A DNA stretch of 41,868 bases from Paenibacillus gorillae (GCF_000513275.1 NZ_CBVJ010000140.1:1-41868), one strand, 5' to 3'. Counted from the first letter of the stretch, positions 8,377 through 17,037 are shown. Notes: generated from the letters alone by a model not told the origin. A program made the numbers and translations.

Positions 8377-9174
8377 TTATCCCACTGCAATATATACAAA
8401 CTGCAAACCTGAAATCCCAGCATAACTAGCCATTGAAAAACCGTCACTATTAATTGAAAATTTCGAAGAAACATAATTATTATTGTCTCTTACTAAATTT
8501 ACATTATTGTATGGGTGTACACCTATTGCATTAGAATCTATACAAAGACCCCAAAAAGTTGTGGCAGCTGTGCAGGCAACAATTATCATTTTAGGTCTAA
8601 AATCTAATCCCGATACGTTAAGAGCATCATTCACAGATGCAATAGTCCCTGTCCGCACAGGGATAGTTAAGGGAGTCCGTGTCCCTAATAACCCAAAAAT
8701 GCTAACCCCAGCAACGATATTTTTCGCTGTGAAATTAGGATCATCTAAGAATATAGCTTGATACCCCGATCCGTTCGCACCATCATTCAAATATGCGCCC
8801 AATGGTATTCTCATATGCGATCTTGCTTCCGTCGCTGGTACAGGTCCTAGAGTTGCACGTGACCAGCCTGCATATTCTTCATTTCCCCTCAAAGGTATAG
8901 TTCCAGCGATGCCGGCAATGACAGTTCCTGATAAAACTTTTGATGGATCAACGGCTACTTTAGACACTTTTCCTGCTCCATTATGGTATCCTGCAGGAAT
9001 AGCAACATCACTGGCGCCAGGAATTAATGTCATAGCTGCTCGATCAGGCATTGTGCCTACCTTATCATTACCTGTTGCATTGGAAAATGTTTTTCCCGTC
9101 AATACCTCCCCGGCAACGGCATTACCGACAAGCTTTTTACCGGACGGCATATGCATTCCGAGTTTTTTAGGCAT
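8377..9174 (-). CDS. Tail fibre protein sharing the GYHNG repeat module
   Basis: This is a 265-residue fibre-like protein. It contains one GYHNG module near residues 28-95 (VLTGKTFSNATGNDKVGTMPDRAA...IPAGYHNGAGKVSKVAV...VLSGTVIAGIAGTIP). A further copy of the collagen-like, glycine-rich boundary follows (IVAGVSIFGLLGTRTP, about 160). The C-terminal tip domain of about 90 residues begins IPVRTGTIASVNDALNVSGLDFRPK, a form typical of phage fibre tips. It overlaps the upstream 123-residue gene by 8 bases, so translation is coupled. The shared module with the next gene suggests duplication or joint assembly. Confidence 0.75.
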   Translation of the reverse strand: MPKKLGMHMPSGKKLVGNAVAGEVLTGKTFSNATGNDKVGTMPDRAAMTLIPGASDVAIPAGYHNGAGKVSKVAVDPSKVLSGTVIAGIAGTIPLRGNEEYAGWSRATLGPVPATEARSHMRIPLGAYLNDGANGSGYQAIFLDDPNFTAKNIVAGVSIFGLLGTRTPLTIPVRTGTIASVNDALNVSGLDFRPKMIIVACTAATTFWGLCIDSNAIGVHPYNNVNLVRDNNNYVSSKFSINSDGFSMASYAGISGLQFVYIAVG

Positions 9175-9538
9175 TGTTTTTCACCCCTACAGCTTGAACT
9201 TTAGGCGTACCACTGGAAATAATATTTACAACTGTTCCTTTAATGGGGAAAACATAAACGGCTCCTTCTGGAACCAGAATACTAGTTGACCCGTTAACTG
9301 AAGCTACCGCATCAAGACATGCGTACAATTCCCCCGGTCCTAGATTATGAACTTCAATTACACTTTGTACACCTGTAAAAGACAGCTGTGTATTAGTAGA
9401 TACCGCAAGCGTAGAACGCTTAATTTCCATAACATCAAACATTTCATCCTGAACTGGCATTACAAACTCTGTACCAGCATTCTTCGTACGAACAGCGCCA
9501 GCTTTATTATTACTATCTTTTGGAAAAGTAAATGCCAT
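9167..9538 (-). CDS. Small tail-associated protein, function unknown
   Basis: This 123-residue, mostly beta-strand protein (RSTLAVSTNTQLSFTGVQSVIEVHNLGPGELYACLDAV) lies between the baseplate gene and the fibres. The ATG follows AGGAGG with good spacing. Its position suggests a fibre connector or baseplate decoration, but I do not recognise the family. Confidence 0.6.
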   Translation of the reverse strand: MAFTFPKDSNNKAGAVRTKNAGTEFVMPVQDEMFDVMEIKRSTLAVSTNTQLSFTGVQSVIEVHNLGPGELYACLDAVASVNGSTSILVPEGAVYVFPIKGTVVNIISSGTPKVQAVGVKNNA

Positions 9539-9558
9539 TCTACTAACCTCCTATTCTT

Positions 9559-10182
9559 CTAGTGATCTGATCCGGTAAGACCTAGGCTCGTTAGAACGAG
9601 AGAAAATGGATCAACAACAGACCACTCCTGAAATGTAATATTTCTATCCTTCAGATCACTCCAAGTAAATTCAGGGGCAGCTTCGATATTACCCCATGTT
9701 GTGTAGATGTATTCAAACCTTATAAATAAATGTGCAGGAATTAAGCTTCGAAGCGTTTCGGTTAAATCTGCAATATTAGGAGGAATACCAAGTACGGATA
9801 CGAATTTTAAAGTAATTGTACTTTCCGAAAAATTCTCAAGTACCTCGACTTCACCATTCGTGTAGGCGCCTGCCACCACTTTAATAGACTCAGTTCTTAC
9901 AGTCCCAGTTCCTCTCATACGGGACCAAATAACAGCTCTTCGCTGTTCAAAGGGCTGGCCAGCCGTTACTGCAATACCTAACTCCTTTTCCCATCGTTGC
10001 AACCCCCAAGTTGCCGAATCAACGAAACGTTGACTCAGCAATCCTGCAGAGGCAGACTCAAGACTATCAAATTCCGTACCCTCTGTCTGGCAAATGATCC
10101 GACTCTCTTTAATGTCTGCATAAAACTCTAGCAAATGGTTCATTAGGATTTTGCCTATTGGACTCTCGACAGTGTCATTCAT
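9559..10182 (-). CDS. xkdU: Baseplate protein XkdU-like (DUF2313/YmfQ family)
   Basis: This 207-residue protein has features of the YmfQ/XkdU family: an N-terminal helix (ILMNHLLEFYADIKESRIICQTEGTEFDSLE), WGLQRWEKELGI, the QRRAVIWSRMRGTGT motif, and a C-terminal HLFIRFEYIYTTWG segment. In PBSX-type contractile tails the gene follows the gpJ-like baseplate gene, as here with an 8-base overlap. It probably forms the inner baseplate tail-fibre junction. Confidence 0.85.
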   Translation of the reverse strand: MNDTVESPIGKILMNHLLEFYADIKESRIICQTEGTEFDSLESASAGLLSQRFVDSATWGLQRWEKELGIAVTAGQPFEQRRAVIWSRMRGTGTVRTESIKVVAGAYTNGEVEVLENFSESTITLKFVSVLGIPPNIADLTETLRSLIPAHLFIRFEYIYTTWGNIEAAPEFTWSDLKDRNITFQEWSVVDPFSLVLTSLGLTGSDH

Positions 10183-11236
10183 GCAGGCTCACCTCGCTCA
10201 AAACGGCAACCTGACTCAATGCAATGGCGACATTCGTTGCGTTTCCGTTAACGAGCAAGTTTGTGAAGTCAATAACTCCGGGAGTGTCCAACAAGAGTGA
10301 GCCAATTCGAACATATTTCGGAGACGGATCTGCTGTGAACGCAATGCTTCGCAAATAATCAGTCATTACCCTGGTAAAATACTCCTGAACCGCTCCCAAT
10401 GACTTCGTACCATCCAACACTAATTTAGCAGTCACTCTTAAAGAAATGCCTTCAGCAGAGGAAACTGTAACCTCTGCCCCAATAGGAGCTACGCCCTCTC
10501 CCATTCCTAATTCCGGACTGATATAACTTTGAACGGAATCAACCAATTGAATGCTTGCTGGCAGTTTCTCGCTATCAATCAGAACAACGCGAACTGTACC
10601 AGGTCCGTCCCATAACGGCTCAACCTGAACGCCTCCGACACCTGCCACGGAAAGCGCCCATTTTGCATAATCGGCTTTATTGCCGCTTGTTCCTGGGCTT
10701 TGTACTTGAGTCAAGAGTCTCGTACGCAGCGCTTCATCCGTCTCATCATCCTCCCCCGGAATCAATACATCTGCAAGCTCTGCCCGGGCAAGGCCATTAA
10801 TATAATCGATAGGCAGCAGCGCCCCGAAATCGGAATTGCCCGCTGTCCCCGCTGTCTCGCATTCCAGCACATAGCGGCCCAGCGAAAGCTGTGTCTTCAC
10901 CTTATAATTGCGCTCACGCAGTGAGAAGCGTGCGCCAAGTTGAACTGCCATTGGGGCATTATTTGCATCGAAAAACAACCCAAGCCTGCTAGCTCGGGTC
11001 GCCTCCTGCCATATCACGCCGTAATCCAATGCCCGCCTGCGTAAAAACTCGCCGCTCGACGTATCCGCAAACGTCAAATCCAACTGCACATCAAGCTGCG
11101 AATAGACTTCCGCAAGCTCAGCCGCGGCCGGTGCAAGCGCATCATAAATGATGCTGCCCTCCCGCTTATCCACGTCTCCCGGCACCCGCTCCAGCATGCG
11201 CTGCAATATCGCGCTATAGGTCTGATTTTCATACAT
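10175..11236 (-). CDS. xkdT: Baseplate J/gp47 family protein (XkdT)
   Basis: This 353-residue baseplate wedge component of a contractile tail carries family landmarks. These are MLERVPGDVDKREGSIIYDALAPAAAEL at the start, RRALDYGVIWQEATRAS, GEDDETDEALRTRLL in the middle, and SGNKADYAKWALSVAGVGGVQV. It overlaps the gp25-like gene upstream (8 bases) and XkdU downstream (8 bases), so the baseplate genes are translationally coupled. Confidence 0.92.
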   Translation of the reverse strand: MYENQTYSAILQRMLERVPGDVDKREGSIIYDALAPAAAELAEVYSQLDVQLDLTFADTSSGEFLRRRALDYGVIWQEATRASRLGLFFDANNAPMAVQLGARFSLRERNYKVKTQLSLGRYVLECETAGTAGNSDFGALLPIDYINGLARAELADVLIPGEDDETDEALRTRLLTQVQSPGTSGNKADYAKWALSVAGVGGVQVEPLWDGPGTVRVVLIDSEKLPASIQLVDSVQSYISPELGMGEGVAPIGAEVTVSSAEGISLRVTAKLVLDGTKSLGAVQEYFTRVMTDYLRSIAFTADPSPKYVRIGSLLLDTPGVIDFTNLLVNGNATNVAIALSQVAVLSEVSLHE

Positions 11237-11639
11237 TTCCCTTCACCTCCATCGTTGAGAGAAAATCGCCATAATCACTCTGTACCTGAAAAGTAACCAA
11301 AGCACTATCGCCTTCCACAGTCATTTCGAAATCATTTACACCCGTGATCCGGTCATCCTGAAGCAACGCTTCCTGGATCCGCCGCTTCAACTCGGACTTC
11401 ATATAGCCGGGTGCTCCGCCAATCAGACTCATCGACTCAAATCCATAATCGAAGCTGTAGATAAAATACTCGAACCGCTCCGTCTGCAAAATTTTGAACA
11501 CGGCCTGTTTCACCGCATCTAGCCCGTCAACAATACCGGAAATGCGTCCGCCTGCTACGTCCAGCGCATAAGTTTTGCTTGTCTGCTGTGACTCTGTCAC
11601 CAAGCTTTCCGTTAATTGAATGCCGCCCGATGGAATCAT
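11229..11639 (-). CDS. xkdS: Baseplate protein XkdS-like (DUF2634, gp25-like)
   Basis: This is a 136-residue DUF2634 protein, the PBSX XkdS type, similar in fold to gp25 baseplate wedge proteins. The core KQAVFKILQTERFEYFIYSFDYGFESMSLIGG followed by a helix (SELKRRIQEALLQDDRI) is characteristic. It overlaps the genes on both sides by a few bases. It is expected to nucleate sheath assembly at the baseplate. Confidence 0.85.
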   Translation of the reverse strand: MIPSGGIQLTESLVTESQQTSKTYALDVAGGRISGIVDGLDAVKQAVFKILQTERFEYFIYSFDYGFESMSLIGGAPGYMKSELKRRIQEALLQDDRITGVNDFEMTVEGDSALVTFQVQSDYGDFLSTMEVKGNV

Positions 11640-11974
11640 GAAACCACCTTGTCCAAAACAACAAATTTCTGTCCGCCCTGAACGCGCAGCAGCAGAACGG
11701 CGTCGCCCGCTTCCAGGCCGCGGCGGATAAGAAGCTTCTCCTGCAGTGCTGCTTCCGTTTGCCCCGATCCGATGCTGTGTGAATGTGCCAAATCCACCTC
11801 ATAGCGCGTCAGACTTTCCGGGACAATTAAAAAATCCTCTGTCAAAGTAAAACGCTGATCAACGTTTACTTGCAGAGGATCGATGCTGAGTACTTTTCCG
11901 GCCATCACAGCCATTGGGTTGCCCGACGCATGGGCGGCAGCTCCCGCTTGTTTGATAATATCCAACAATGCCAT
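11636..11974 (-). CDS. xkdR: Tail protein XkdR-like (DUF2577)
   Basis: This protein of about 112 residues starts MALLDIIKQAGAAAHASGNPM and includes VLSIDPLQVNVDQRFTLTEDFLIVP, typical of DUF2577. The ATG at 11974 is preferred: it overlaps the stop of the upstream gene by one base (TAATG) and follows GAGGGTG. A longer in-frame version would lie inside the upstream gene. Its barrel-like beta fold may belong to the spike or hub region. Confidence 0.8.
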   Translation of the reverse strand: MALLDIIKQAGAAAHASGNPMAVMAGKVLSIDPLQVNVDQRFTLTEDFLIVPESLTRYEVDLAHSHSIGSGQTEAALQEKLLIRRGLEAGDAVLLLRVQGGQKFVVLDKVVS

Positions 11975-12951
11975 TAAATCACCCTCAATTCCAGATTCAT
12001 CGTATGCGTATCCGCATCCAGCTTGTGCGTGCATTCCTCAACGAGAAAATATTCCTTCAACTTTAGCTCTTCGATAATAATCGGAACGTAGCAGCCGGCG
12101 CGTACCCGAATGTCTCCCAGCGCTTCAATGCTCAGACTTCGCTGCTCACGGTTTTTCAGTTTCATCAGCTGATCCAACTGCTCGTTAATCTGGGCACTGT
12201 TCATGTTGTCATCCGCCTTCTGATAATATTGAAGACGGCCCCAGCGGGCGATATTCGCGCTGTCCTGCGCGATGTATACTTCTCTTTTGCCCGCTTCCTT
12301 GTTATCCTTGACGATTTTCACCCGGTTGAACGTATCCGAATCGATCGAGCTTTTATAATCAAAGTCATACATAAGGCTCCAGTCGCCAATCACCGTATCG
12401 AGCTTCATATCGTCCAGCTTTCGGACCGTCAGCTCTCCATAATCGTCAAACAGCATAAAGTTGCCATGCCCGTTGATTAGCGTCAGATCAAGCGCTTTAC
12501 ACATCGTGTCGAGCAGCTTTTTATTGTCTTCCAGCATAGTGGGAATTTTATAGACCGTATCCGCAATTTTGCCCGTTTTCAACCCGCAGTCATCAGCGAT
12601 TTTCTGAATAATATTGCCTGCCGTTTCATTCGTGAACGAATAATGATCGTTAATAAGCAAATAACGCACTTGGTCGTATGCCTTAATCGACACGCTTTCG
12701 TCGCGGCCAAAGCTCTTCTCAAAGACATAACCGTAAAAGACATTCACGTTGTCCATTCTAACCCGAATAACGTCGCCGTTGTTCACCGTAAAATCCCGGT
12801 GCTGAAACAAAGCGCCTTTAATCAAGGTCAGCTCCAGACTGGACGGGCTGCCGATTCGTTTCGTCTTGAACGTCATTGACGGCACAATACTCGTAATGTT
12901 CCACAGCTTACCGTTGCGGTTGTCCAAAATAATTTCCAGCATATTCATCAC
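11974..12951 (-). CDS. xkdQ: Tail hub protein XkdQ-like (gpD/YqbQ family)
   Basis: This 325-residue hub protein of the contractile tail is related to phage late-control D proteins. Visible family segments are GDVIRVRMDNVNVFYGYVFEKSFGRDESVSIKAYDQVRYLLIN, the GNIIQKIADDCGL segment, SSIDSDTFNRVKIVKDNKEAGKREVYIAQD, and the C-terminal YFLVEECTHKLDADTHTMNLEL. It overlaps the LysM gene's stop codon by four bases. Confidence 0.85.
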   Translation of the reverse strand: MMNMLEIILDNRNGKLWNITSIVPSMTFKTKRIGSPSSLELTLIKGALFQHRDFTVNNGDVIRVRMDNVNVFYGYVFEKSFGRDESVSIKAYDQVRYLLINDHYSFTNETAGNIIQKIADDCGLKTGKIADTVYKIPTMLEDNKKLLDTMCKALDLTLINGHGNFMLFDDYGELTVRKLDDMKLDTVIGDWSLMYDFDYKSSIDSDTFNRVKIVKDNKEAGKREVYIAQDSANIARWGRLQYYQKADDNMNSAQINEQLDQLMKLKNREQRSLSIEALGDIRVRAGCYVPIIIEELKLKEYFLVEECTHKLDADTHTMNLELRVI

Positions 12952-13628
12952 CCCGGCAGCTTGAGCGTCATCCCAATTGGCAGCCTGGTCAACTGCGCAT
13001 CCGAAATACCGTTCAGCTTCTGAATTTCACGCCAGCGGGAGTCATCGCCTAGCTTTTTTCTCGCCACTTTAATGAGCGTATCGCCGGCAACCAGCTTATA
13101 GGTTGTATCCTTTTGCTTATCTGTCGGCCTATCCTTTTGGGTGTTCCCTTTATTTTTTTCCACGATGACGGGTCTCGCCCGATAAAATGCATACTGCTTA
13201 AGCGCGATACTGTACTCGATATCGCCAGAGCCGGCAACTTCCTTCCAGTCGAACTTCTCGATACTAACTGCGATGTTCAAATCAAAGGATTCACCCGTAA
13301 ACACAAACCGGATCGGTTTTTTCTTCTCCATCCAGTCCCGAATAATTTGAATGTAGAAAACCGGATCCAGCAGCTCATCCTTCCTGACGATAAAAGGATA
13401 CTCCGATCCAGACGCCGGAAAAAAGCTATCGAATGATACGTCCATCAGCTTCCGGCTTTGAATGACGTTAATCTCGCCTAAGCCGGATACTTCGTACGTT
13501 TTCCCGCCCGCAGAATCGCTAATTTGGATTTCAGGGGGGTTTACCGGAAGGAAGAAGCTCTGCTGCTGATTGTTATAGCTAAGGCCAATCGTGTATTTTT
13601 CATTGCGATTCGTAATCATGCTACGCAT
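12948..13628 (-). CDS. xkdP: LysM-domain tail protein XkdP-like
   Basis: This protein of about 226 residues starts MRSMITNRNEKYTIGLSY. Its body is a gp53-like tail module, and its C-terminal LysM domain (about residues 175-225: TYKLVAGDTLIKVARKKLGD...IQKLNGI...LPIGMTLKLP) should bind glycan strands or the tape-measure end. Two starts are possible. ATG 13628 is very close to AAGGGG (13632-13637) and overlaps the tape-measure stop. ATG 13619 has a 12-base spacing. I give the longer form without certainty. Confidence 0.8.
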   Translation of the reverse strand: MRSMITNRNEKYTIGLSYNNQQQSFFLPVNPPEIQISDSAGGKTYEVSGLGEINVIQSRKLMDVSFDSFFPASGSEYPFIVRKDELLDPVFYIQIIRDWMEKKKPIRFVFTGESFDLNIAVSIEKFDWKEVAGSGDIEYSIALKQYAFYRARPVIVEKNKGNTQKDRPTDKQKDTTYKLVAGDTLIKVARKKLGDDSRWREIQKLNGISDAQLTRLPIGMTLKLPG

Positions 13629-15891
13629 ACACCCCTTCCGCCGATGACGCGATTTCATTGGTCAATGAAGCTTCCATCCGCTTAATAACCGTATCGATGT
13701 CGTAGCCGTTGTTGATGTCACCGGTCTGAACGCTGATTGACGGCTGCAGCGTCACGAAGTTCTGAATGTTCTTCATCTCCGCCAGCTCGCGCATCGTCTT
13801 CAAATCCTCGCTCGTAATATCGACCGAGTCATTGATTTTGCCAACCTCGCCGACACGGTTGATGTCTGGGCCGGCTGCTGGCAGTCCGGGAACACCGCCT
13901 GCTCCAGCTTTGTCTTTCGGGTATTGCCCGTTTAGCTTTTCTTTGAAATCACCAACCCCGTCAATCGTCTTCGCCGCGAAGTCTTTACCAGCTTTATCAC
14001 CTTTTTGAAAAGCCTCGCCAATATCGACTTGGGGCAGCTTATACTTGGATAAATCAAGAACATCTTTATCGCTTGTTGGCGGCTTCATATCATCAATTAA
14101 TTTCATTGTGAATTTACCAATTTTGTCAAAATCGGTTTTGAGATATTTGTTAGATAAATTAATCAATTCATTTATTCCATCTATTGCAGCATTAATAATT
14201 CCACCAAGGAAATCACCAATACTTGTAACAAGGTCATAGAACAATTTCTTCACTGCATAAACAGGATCAATAAATAAATTGATTAAAAATTCACCGAACG
14301 CCAAAAAAATGTTCCACAGCATAGCAACATTATTTTGTATATAGGCAACCAATGCATAAAAAACACCAGTAACAAACCCAACAATTTGTTCGGCTGTCGC
14401 TCCAAATTGCATAAAGACAGCAATTAATAAGCCTATTGCAATCATTATCAGTAAGATCGGCCAATTCACTGCCATCCACGCCAAAGCTTGGGCAATGACA
14501 GGGGCCACCAACGCCCAAAGGCCGACAAAAACCGCTGGAAGAAATGCAAGTAAAACTGGCCAAAATTCCTTGTTCGCATCGAAGAACGCCATGGCCTTCT
14601 CCCCAATAGAAGCTAGTAATTCCGCTCCCAAGGTAAGGCCCTTGTTCAAAGCATCAAAGAAAGGCTGGAATTTACCGCTCTGAAATGCATCCAGCAACAG
14701 CGTTAATAAAGGCGATATAGCGGCTAGCGCTCCCTCACCGGCATCAGCAAAAGACGTTTTAAACTGCTGCTTCAGCATATCCAGTTGGACAGCCGGACTT
14801 TTCAGCATCGCGGTCAGTTTTTCTTCACCCATGTTCGCTTTATCGAGAAGCTTGTCGAACGATGCTAGAAAGCTATCCATATTTTTGGAGTTTCCCAGCA
14901 TATCGCTAACTGTTTTCTCAGGCAGTTGAAGCTGTTTTGAAAGATCCGTATAATCCCCGCTCATCGCTGATTTCATAGCTGCAGAGGACGCCCCGGGGTC
15001 TTCACCAGTAGGACTTAATGCAGATATACGTGTAGAAAACTGCGTTAATTTATCCAACTGATCCGTATTGCTTACAAGCGGCATAAAAGACAAAGCACCA
15101 GAAAAAGTTTTATTCACATCCTGCCCTGAATTAAGAGCGTTTTGTTTAACTAAATCAAAAACACCCGATCTTTGAGCAGCACTATCGGTTGTCACCATAA
15201 GCTGATCCTTCATTTTTTGCTGATCAATGGCCCCGTCAAACGTCATACTTAACATTTTTTTTATAGGACCATGCATTTTTTTCAATCCAGCAGCGAATGA
15301 AGCAGCACCGTTCTTCTTATCTTTATCTTCACCTTTACCATCACTTTTTGATTTTTCTGAATTTTTTTCAGCGGCGTCTTTAGCAGCAGTTCCTACCTTT
15401 GTTTTAGAGGCAGCATCTTTTCCTTTTTTAATAGCATCATTAAACCTCGTCTGAGCGGTAGTAGAGGTCTGAATCGCTTTTGTTATTTTTGAAATCTGTT
15501 CGCCCACTTTGACGAAAGATCGAATTCTTTTACCGCCGGTATCGAAAGATTTCAATAAGGTTTTTACTTTCTTATCGTTACCGCCGATTGCAGTTTTCAT
15601 TTTCGAAAGCTCGCCGTTAGCTGCACTAATCTTGAATTTAATGGTTTCGAACACATTACCGACCGTCTCCATCTTAACGGCTTGTGTCTCCAGCCTTTTC
15701 ATGGAATTGTTCGTTGTGTTCATGGATTTGATTACTTTTAATTGAACATTCGCGAAAGCATCAGAAGCTTTAGCGTTCCTATTCATTTGCCCTTCAAATG
15801 TTTTTAAAGTCTGAAGTGTGTAGTTTACAGCATACGCCATCGCTCTTAAGGCTTTGGACATTTTGATGGCTTCCGCCGAATTTGTGGCCAT
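13621..15891 (-). CDS. xkdO: Tail tape measure protein (XkdO-like)
   Basis: This 756-residue tape measure protein sets tail length. Long helical, Lys/Ala-rich segments fill residues 1-250, and QLKTSFADAGEGALAAISPLLTLLLD (about 385) is a common motif. Hydrophobic membrane-like segments at about 455-520 (VLLAFLPAVFVGLWALVAPVI, WPILLIMIAIGLLIAVFM) may insert into the target membrane. A GGAGG site precedes ATG 15891. The central part is AT-rich compared with its ends, suggesting mosaic exchange. By the usual relation of roughly 1.5 angstroms per residue, the tail would be about 110 nm long. Confidence 0.88.
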   Translation of the reverse strand: MATNSAEAIKMSKALRAMAYAVNYTLQTLKTFEGQMNRNAKASDAFANVQLKVIKSMNTTNNSMKRLETQAVKMETVGNVFETIKFKISAANGELSKMKTAIGGNDKKVKTLLKSFDTGGKRIRSFVKVGEQISKITKAIQTSTTAQTRFNDAIKKGKDAASKTKVGTAAKDAAEKNSEKSKSDGKGEDKDKKNGAASFAAGLKKMHGPIKKMLSMTFDGAIDQQKMKDQLMVTTDSAAQRSGVFDLVKQNALNSGQDVNKTFSGALSFMPLVSNTDQLDKLTQFSTRISALSPTGEDPGASSAAMKSAMSGDYTDLSKQLQLPEKTVSDMLGNSKNMDSFLASFDKLLDKANMGEEKLTAMLKSPAVQLDMLKQQFKTSFADAGEGALAAISPLLTLLLDAFQSGKFQPFFDALNKGLTLGAELLASIGEKAMAFFDANKEFWPVLLAFLPAVFVGLWALVAPVIAQALAWMAVNWPILLIMIAIGLLIAVFMQFGATAEQIVGFVTGVFYALVAYIQNNVAMLWNIFLAFGEFLINLFIDPVYAVKKLFYDLVTSIGDFLGGIINAAIDGINELINLSNKYLKTDFDKIGKFTMKLIDDMKPPTSDKDVLDLSKYKLPQVDIGEAFQKGDKAGKDFAAKTIDGVGDFKEKLNGQYPKDKAGAGGVPGLPAAGPDINRVGEVGKINDSVDITSEDLKTMRELAEMKNIQNFVTLQPSISVQTGDINNGYDIDTVIKRMEASLTNEIASSAEGVYA

Positions 15892-15917
15892 CCCAAAACA
15901 CCTCCTTCATAACGAAC

Positions 15918-15944
15918 AGAAGGCGTCCCGCCGGGACGCCTTCT
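15918..15944 (-). other. Intercistronic hairpin between chaperone and tape-measure genes
   Basis: AGAAGGCGTCCC / GGGACGCCTTCT is a perfect 12-bp stem with a 3-base loop and no T-run. It lies three bases after the stop of the frameshifted chaperone product and about 27 bases before the tape-measure start. It could dampen read-through or protect mRNA ends. It does not look like a full terminator. Confidence 0.6.
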
Positions 15945-15946
15945 CC

Positions 15947-16123
15947 TTATTTTCGTTTCGATTTGGCACGCTGCTTGCGCTCATTCTCGACGCGGACGTC
16001 GATCATTGCATAGATGGCGGCGCGTTCGCGCCTGCTCATCCCCATCAGCTCATGCGGCAAAATGCGAAGCTCGTGGAGGGCGTAATAAGCGTAATTGGCT
16101 TCGCCGTCGCCCTCTTTGATTAG
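15947..16123 (-). CDS. Frameshift extension of the tail assembly chaperone (T part of GT)
   Basis: These 58 codons have no good start of their own but lie exactly in the -1 frame after the end of the chaperone gene. The peptide (GDGEANYAYYALHELRILPHE, then LMGMSRRERAAIYAMIDVRV and a Lys/Arg tail) is the usual T domain that recruits the tape measure in long-tailed phages. Entry is through the slippery heptamer A_AAA_AAC at 16129-16123 (minus strand), just before the TAA stop. The fusion would be about 198 residues. The region would otherwise look like a gap of about 230 bases between genes. Confidence 0.85.
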   Translation of the reverse strand, partial: LIKEGDGEANYAYYALHELRILPHELMGMSRRERAAIYAMIDVRVENERKQRAKSKRK

Positions 16124-16542
16124 TTTTTTACGTCATCCGCCAAATCGTTCATGCTTTGGTTGAAGCCGTTGATATCCTGCACGCGCTGCACCAGGGACGC
16201 ATATTCGCCGGGACGGAGCATTTTGCGAAGCAGATTCTCGGCGCCTAGGACGCCATACGATTTCTGCAGCTCGGCATTTTTGAGCTCTGGAAAATGAATG
16301 CTGTTGACGACCAGCTTCGCCAAATATTCATCCGTATTCGTCTCCGGCGTATACACGCCGTTCTTGCCTTTCACTTTGCGGGTTGCCGATTTGCGGCACT
16401 CCTCGTTCTCGGCTTCCGTCATGCTGCGAAGCTCCCATGCGACCGGCTGGCCGTCTTTATCCTTGAAGCGTTCCGACACTACAAATTGCTCAGTCGCTTC
16501 TGCGCCCGTATTTTGCGCGAAAAATACACTCAAGTCACTCAT
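16120..16542 (-). CDS. xkdN: Phage tail assembly chaperone (G product, XkdN-like)
   Basis: This 140-residue zero-frame chaperone coats the tape measure protein during tail assembly. Landmarks are EQFVVSERFKDKDGQPVAWELRSMTEAENEECRKSAT and the C-terminal helix ASLVQRVQDINGFNQSMNDLADDVKN. The last two codons, AAA AAC, form the -1 slippery site. A small share of ribosomes should shift and make the longer GT form, needed in a fixed ratio to G. Both position, between tube and tape measure, and sequence agree. Confidence 0.88.
   Translation of the reverse strand: MSDLSVFFAQNTGAEATEQFVVSERFKDKDGQPVAWELRSMTEAENEECRKSATRKVKGKNGVYTPETNTDEYLAKLVVNSIHFPELKNAELQKSYGVLGAENLLRKMLRPGEYASLVQRVQDINGFNQSMNDLADDVKN
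16123..16129 (-). promoter_or_regulatory. Programmed -1 frameshift site A_AAA_AAC
   Basis: The zero frame reads GTA AAA AAC TAA. The heptamer A AAA AAC is the canonical X XXY YYZ slippery site, in the correct phase, directly before the stop codon. A shift re-reads the C and continues CTA ATC AAA GAG into the 58-codon extension. Confidence 0.88.
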
Positions 16543-16568
16543 TGATTGAATTGCCTCCTTTTATTGGT

Positions 16569-17036
16569 TTAACCCTGCGATGCTGGAGAAGAGAACGGCG
16601 ACACGATATCGATATCTGTGAACGTGAACTCCAGCTCCTCCTCCAGCGCTTCGCTTTCCGTATCCAGCTTGCCCATGATAACGCTGTTCAGATTGACGTT
16701 ATAAAGCGTCACCGTCTGCGCGCCGATGGTCGAAGTAGGATCTTCATTCGTGATCTGAACCTCGAAGCCTTTATCCACGCCCGTCTTCACATAGTCCAGC
16801 ATCAGCTGGCGGAATTTGGACGTCACATAGTAGATCGTCATGCTGCCCGTACCCGACCAGCCTGTCGCCTTGTGCTGCAAACCGCGGTGACCAAGCGTTT
16901 TGATCTCCGCCTTCTGTTTCTCGATGCTGGCCTCCAGCGTCTTGATGTAGAACATTTCCTCGTATTTGCCGTCAATCGTCGTATAAGCGCGGCCCTCTTG
17001 GCCGGAAATCGTATCGCCTGCGTTCAAAAATGCCAT
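16569..17036 (-). CDS. xkdM: Tail tube protein (XkdM-like, DUF2001)
   Basis: This 155-residue inner tube protein of the contractile tail carries the family pattern ISGQEGRAYTTIDGKYEEMFYIKTLEASIEKQKAEIKTLGHRGLQHKATGWSGTGSMTIYYVTSKFR. The C-terminus is EEELEFTFTDIDIVSPFSSP. It lies immediately downstream of the sheath, with a one-base gap, as in PBSX. Hexameric rings of this protein should stack inside the sheath. Confidence 0.92.
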   Translation of the reverse strand: MAFLNAGDTISGQEGRAYTTIDGKYEEMFYIKTLEASIEKQKAEIKTLGHRGLQHKATGWSGTGSMTIYYVTSKFRQLMLDYVKTGVDKGFEVQITNEDPTSTIGAQTVTLYNVNLNSVIMGKLDTESEALEEELEFTFTDIDIVSPFSSPASQG

Positions 17037-17037
17037 C

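Noticed and set aside
6675..9174. Diversity-generating retroelement in the fibre genes
   Set aside because: No reverse transcriptase gene and no template/variable repeat pair seen nearby; the repeated GYHNG module is a structural repeat.
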